Part shown: piece after piece, positions 60,875 to 64,000 of the stretch
Position numbering within the stretch: the first letter of the stretch is position 1
Layout of the letters: every line of letters starts with the position of its first letter
NCBI GenBank assembly: GCA_023460535.1
Contig: JAEWPV010000002.1
Coordinates: 41,664-105,663 of the forward strand
Origin: Bacillota bacterium
Lineage (GTDB): Bacteria; Bacillota; Clostridia; Oscillospirales; Ruminococcaceae
DNA: 64,000 nucleotides
Direction of reading: 5' to 3'
Notes under the pieces: model-generated
Told to the model about the DNA's origin: nothing
Databases searched by the model: none
What the model saw: the letters and a program-made list of their open reading frames with translations, nothing else
Position numbers and translations under genes: made by a program

Positions 60875-61801
60875 CTACTCTTCGGAAGACCAGAAATCAG
60901 TGCTGCCGTAAACGGCTTTGGTGCGATAGATTCGGTTGAGGACATCCCCTAAATATTCTCCGTGCCCGCGAACGGAACGCTTCAGCCGATACAGGTCCTG
61001 CGGGTTTTGGGATAGGTAGTTCGCACCTTCGTCTCGGCTGAGCGTTGCGGCAAACCCCATCTCGCTGATGAGATTGACGGTCTCTTTGCCGATAATCCCA
61101 TACGGGTAACTGAATGCCACAGGGACCACCCCCGCCTTGTCGCCGATTTCCGTCTGCAAAAGCAGCACGTCATTGTATAGTGCCTGCGCATAGGCGTCGA
61201 GTGCCTCATCCTTCTGCCGCGCAGTACCGCGGCGTGCATCCTTTATATATTGATTCATGTCGTAGCTTTGATTCGCAAGCTCCACAAGGGAGGATTCCGT
61301 CATTTCCCGCAGCTCGCTCCAGCGTAGAAACGCAGCTTGGGTATTACGCGGTAACGCACTTGCCTGATTAACCGTTTCACCCACAATGGAGAATACCGCT
61401 TTGGTATTGTACTTTTGCAAAAGGGTGAACGCGTGGGTATATCCGCTGGAAAACCCGCAATCATACGAGATTACAATCGGACGAACGGGCAGTGAGGTGC
61501 CGGAGTAGCAATACTCTACCAGTTGGGAGATGTGTATCGGTGTGTAGCCGTTTTCAGCCAGATAAATCAGGTCGTTTTCAAACTCTGCGGGGGTGATGCA
61601 AAACTCCCCAAGCAGTGACGCATCGGTCGAAATGTGGTGGTACAGCAAAATCGGCACACAAACGCGGTTTGTAACATCAAGCGCCGCCTTGCCCTGCGTG
61701 CGTACACTGCGTACCGCATATACTCCGGCTATCACCAAGCCGATGACCACAGCAAATGCGCTGAGCACAGCCCATACCCTGTATTGACCATTTTGCTTCA
61801 T
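60875..61801 (-). CDS. Polysaccharide deacetylase-fold protein lacking metal ligands (probable pseudoenzyme)
   Basis: Membrane-anchored protein of 308 residues: one N-terminal helix (VWAVLSAFAVVIGLVIAGV) and an external NodB-type domain. The overall family pattern is present (VPILLYHHIST, FENDLIYLAENGYTPI, RPIVISYDCGFSSGYTHAF, NTKAVFSIVGE), but the catalytic sites are changed. The TFDDG motif reads SYDCG: D114 remains while the metal-binding Asp is C115. The H-[ST]-x-x-H motif reads QSYDM: both histidines are replaced (Q178, M182). Metal-dependent deacetylation is therefore unlikely, and a binding or scaffolding role at the wall is more plausible. ATG at 61801 behind AGGGGTGAG; a start 13 codons upstream is not needed. 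The fold assignment is firm, the role is not. Confidence 0.85.
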   Translation of the reverse strand: MKQNGQYRVWAVLSAFAVVIGLVIAGVYAVRSVRTQGKAALDVTNRVCVPILLYHHISTDASLLGEFCITPAEFENDLIYLAENGYTPIHISQLVEYCYSGTSLPVRPIVISYDCGFSSGYTHAFTLLQKYNTKAVFSIVGETVNQASALPRNTQAAFLRWSELREMTESSLVELANQSYDMNQYIKDARRGTARQKDEALDAYAQALYNDVLLLQTEIGDKAGVVPVAFSYPYGIIGKETVNLISEMGFAATLSRDEGANYLSQNPQDLYRLKRSVRGHGEYLGDVLNRIYRTKAVYGSTDFWSSEE

Positions 61802-61955
61802 CTGCTCACCCCTCACAAGATGGTTATGCCGAGGCGGCACATCTAATCATATGTTGTTTATTCCTTCCCCATGCAAAAAACAGAATTCCACTGCATTATT
61901 CCATGTTTTGTGTTACAATAATACAAACCAAAAAGATAACGGGTGGGAAATGAAA

Positions 61956-63320
61956 ATGCCATTACACAAAAACGATATTGTACCATTAGAGATACTAGAT
62001 ATAACAAGCGAGGGCAGCGGGGTAGGGCGCTTAGACGGAATGGCGGTTTTTGTACCGATGACGGCGGTGGGCGACCGCTTGGACGTACGGATTACTAAGG
62101 TGTTAAAAAGCTATTGCTACGGGATTATCGAACGGATGATAACCAAAAGCGTAGACCGAATCCAGCCCGACTGCCCCGTATTCAAGCAGTGCGGGGGATG
62201 CACCTATCGTCACATCAGCTATGAAGCGGAGCTAAGCATCAAGCAGCGCCAGGTATACGAAACCCTTGCACGAATCGGCGGGGTACGGTTTGGCCTGCAG
62301 CGAATAATCCCCTCTCCGCAAACCGAACATTACCGCAACAAGGCGCAATACCCAGTGCGTGCGGATGCGAGTGGAAAGTGTATCGCGGGTTTTTTTTCAA
62401 AAGGCAGCCATCGGTTGGTGCCAAGCGACGAGTGCGCGTTGCAGCCGCCCGAGTTTGCCCGCATTGTAGCGGACGTGCTGTTGTTTGCCAACGCGCATCA
62501 TATCCCCCCGTACGATGAAAGTGCAGATAATGGACTGTTACGCCACATCTATCTGCGCAAAGCCGAGGCGACCGGTCAGTTGATGGTTTGCCTTGTGATA
62601 AACGGCAAGGCGCTGCCCCGCACCGATGAGCTGGTCATCATGTTAACCTCCAAGTACCCGTTAATCCACAGCATCGTGCTGAATGTAAATACGAAAAACA
62701 CAAATGTGATACTGGGCAAGCAAAACACCACCCTGTACGGCACAGACTCCATTGAAGATATCCTGCGTGGGGTCAGAGTGGCGTTGTCGCCGCTATCGTT
62801 TTATCAGGTTAACCGCAGGGGAGCAGAGCAGTTGTACGATATCGCAGAGCAGTATGCCTGCCCCGAGCGGGTTTCTCTACTGATCGACCTATATTGTGGC
62901 GCGGGAACCATCGGGCTTTCGATGGCGCACAAAGCAGACCACCTCATCGGTGCAGACATTGTGCCCGAAGCAATCCAGAACGCGAGAGACAATGCTCAGT
63001 TGAATGGAATTGATAATAGTGAGTTCCTTTGTGCCGACGCGTCACAGGCGGCAGTCGCACTGCAACAACGCGGGCTGCGCCCAGATGCAGTAATCCTCGA
63101 CCCACCCCGCAAGGGCAGTGATTACACGTGCCTTGAAGCGGTCGCAGCCATGCAGCCCGACCGTATTGTAATGATATCCTGTAACCCCGCCACCGCCGCC
63201 CGCGATGTCAAGATTCTACACGAGCAATTTGGCTACAAGCCCATTGAAGCGACAGCGGTAGATATGTTCCCGCGGACGAGCCACGTTGAGTGCGTAGTAT
63301 TGATAACGCGCAATATGTAG
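61956..63320 (+). CDS. rlmD: 23S rRNA (uracil-C5)-methyltransferase, RlmD/RumA type
   Basis: SAM-dependent RNA methyltransferase of about 454 residues. An N-terminal TRAM domain (DIVPLEILDITSEGSGVGRL, part) is followed by the Fe-S cysteines (DCPVFKQCGGCTY and DECALQP), the SAM motif DLYCGAGTIGLSM, VILDPPRKG and the catalytic Cys in MISCNPATAARD. ATG at 61956 has GGGTGGG nine bases before it; the ATG two codons earlier (61950) is an alternative. The gene is intact up to its TAG, but a serine recombinase gene starts 124 bases later. rumA-type genes are known integration targets of conjugative elements, so its 3' end may be an attachment site. Confidence 0.93.
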   Translation: MPLHKNDIVPLEILDITSEGSGVGRLDGMAVFVPMTAVGDRLDVRITKVLKSYCYGIIERMITKSVDRIQPDCPVFKQCGGCTYRHISYEAELSIKQRQVYETLARIGGVRFGLQRIIPSPQTEHYRNKAQYPVRADASGKCIAGFFSKGSHRLVPSDECALQPPEFARIVADVLLFANAHHIPPYDESADNGLLRHIYLRKAEATGQLMVCLVINGKALPRTDELVIMLTSKYPLIHSIVLNVNTKNTNVILGKQNTTLYGTDSIEDILRGVRVALSPLSFYQVNRRGAEQLYDIAEQYACPERVSLLIDLYCGAGTIGLSMAHKADHLIGADIVPEAIQNARDNAQLNGIDNSEFLCADASQAAVALQQRGLRPDAVILDPPRKGSDYTCLEAVAAMQPDRIVMISCNPATAARDVKILHEQFGYKPIEATAVDMFPRTSHVECVVLITRNM

Positions 63321-63444
63321 CTGAAAGAGATTACGCGGACACAATATGTTGTAATTTCACGCATTTAATGAGCAATAATTGCCTACTTATCATTGGCGAT
63401 AAAACGTGATATAATTAGGCTATATTAAAACAGGAGGTGAGCTT
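63321..63444. other. Junction between rlmD and recombinase gene, possible attachment region
   Basis: Contains a weak -35 TTATCA with a perfect -10 TATAAT 17 bp later (near 63414), then a strong AGGAGG before the recombinase GTG. Base composition turns more A/T-rich here. If an element is integrated, its left end and core site would lie in or near this stretch; no repeat can be confirmed because the right end is not in the window. Confidence 0.4.
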
Positions 63445-64000
63445 GTGGATTCAAAAATCTGGTATATCCCGGTAAAGAATGACCGTTTAGAAAAGAAAGT
63501 CGGAATTTACTGCAGGGTCAGTACAAACGAAAGAGAACAGCTTTATAGCCTTGCAGCACAGATTTCCGCTTTGACAAGAGCGGTTGCGAATGTCAGTCAG
63601 TGGAGACTGGCAGATGTTTTTATCGATATCGCTTCAGCGAAGGGAGAAATACCTCGTCGGGAATTTGAACGACTGCTTCGAGAATGTGAAGCTCACAATA
63701 TCTCCGTTGTCCTCACAAAAAGCATCAGCAGATTTGGCAGAGATACGGTTGAAACCTTATCAGCAATCAATCGGTTAAAGGCAGCCGGTGTCAGAATAAT
63801 ATTTGAGGAGGAAAATATTAATACAATGGATGCCAAGGGTGAGGTGCTCCTTACCATTATGGCATCCTTAGCACAACAGGAAAGTCAGTCACTTTCACAG
63901 AATGTTAAACTTGGTCTTCAATACAGATACCAACAAGGCAAAGTGCAGGTCAACCATAACCGATTTCTTGGATATACAAAGGACGAGGATGGAAACCTTA
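63445..64000 (+). CDS. Large serine recombinase, N-terminal part (runs off window)
   Basis: At least 185 residues of a serine site-specific recombinase. The catalytic domain is clear: VGIYCRVSTNEREQLYSLAAQ with the nucleophile Ser in RVST (quoted in part), IDIASAKGEIPRREFERLL, TKSISRFGRDTVETL and the SLAQQESQSLSQNVKLGL helix; the recombinase domain begins at FLGYTKDEDGNL. GTG at 63445 lies eight bases behind AGGAGG. Codon use is A/T-richer with many AGA and AAA codons compared with its neighbours, a sign of horizontal transfer. Such enzymes integrate ICEs and prophages without host factors. The gene is cut by the window end, so completeness is unknown. Confidence 0.92.
   Translation, partial: MDSKIWYIPVKNDRLEKKVGIYCRVSTNEREQLYSLAAQISALTRAVANVSQWRLADVFIDIASAKGEIPRREFERLLRECEAHNISVVLTKSISRFGRDTVETLSAINRLKAAGVRIIFEEENINTMDAKGEVLLTIMASLAQQESQSLSQNVKLGLQYRYQQGKVQVNHNRFLGYTKDEDGNL

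Noticed and set aside
60875..61801. Initial reading as an ordinary active polysaccharide deacetylase
   Set aside because: Checked codons show Cys for the metal-binding Asp and Gln/Met for the two metal-binding histidines.

Overview
The window looks like chromosomal DNA of a low-to-middle GC, Gram-positive (monoderm), probably endospore-forming member of the Bacillota, class Clostridia, most likely the Oscillospirales/Ruminococcaceae side. The evidence is the Firmicutes-type gene orders (miaB - ymcA-like - mutS - mutL - miaA; sepF - ylmH - divIVA - ileS - lspA - rluD), a ymxH-type PRC-barrel gene, lipoproteins with lipoboxes, strong AGGAGG-type ribosome binding sites, frequent GTG/TTG starts and sigma-A promoters with 17-bp spacers. 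I see no complete mobile element, CRISPR array or rRNA operon. Only the last ~0.6 kb looks foreign.

Layout. 1-7.1 kb: an AlgI-like membrane O-acyltransferase, an unusual solute-binding protein made of two fused copies of the same domain, a non-coding stretch with two near-identical promoters and a decayed secreted-protein gene, two serine tRNAs, a leucine-rich-repeat lipoprotein and a GlsB/YeaQ membrane protein. 7.3-12.7 kb: flavin reductase, ACT-domain protein, polysaccharide flippase, PepD-type dipeptidase and a cofactor-independent phosphoglycerate mutase. 13.2-15.6 kb: a PadR/DUF2812 pair and a MerR-type regulator, each behind a promoter with a readable operator. 16.0-20.4 kb: a potABCD polyamine ABC transporter operon with a long leader that can fold in alternative ways. 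20.5-24.7 kb: a GGDEF-EAL protein with a degenerate GGDEF site, convergent with a methyl-accepting chemotaxis protein across three stacked hairpins.

25-35.2 kb: an unrecognised secreted and anchored protein, SppA, a PRC-barrel protein, rpsB-tsf with a structured leader, then two related cell-surface proteins with DUF187/GH10-like domains, the second fused to an amidase and Ig-like repeats. 35.3-42.9 kb: tRNA modification and mismatch repair (miaB, ymcA-like, mutS, mutL, miaA). 42.9-51.9 kb: HlyD-like adaptor, the sepF-divIVA-ileS-lspA-rluD cluster and a HAD phosphatase. 51.9-53.9 kb: split transketolase. 54-56.2 kb: a small uncharacterised two-gene operon and a patatin-like protein. 56.3-59.8 kb: hydroxyacid dehydrogenase, Gx transporter, ApbE and a flavinylated lipoprotein, which together suggest an extracellular flavin electron-transfer module. 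60-63.4 kb: NYN/OST-HTH protein, a polysaccharide-deacetylase homologue that has lost its metal ligands, and RlmD. The window ends inside a serine recombinase next to rlmD, probably the edge of an integrated element.

The most noteworthy points are: ATC codons standing where the start codon is expected in mutL and the patatin gene; the fused double solute-binding protein with its duplicated palindromic promoters; the flavinylation module; the catalytically dead deacetylase; the refolding pot leader; and the likely element boundary at the right end. All functions are read from sequence motifs and neighbours; no database search was possible.
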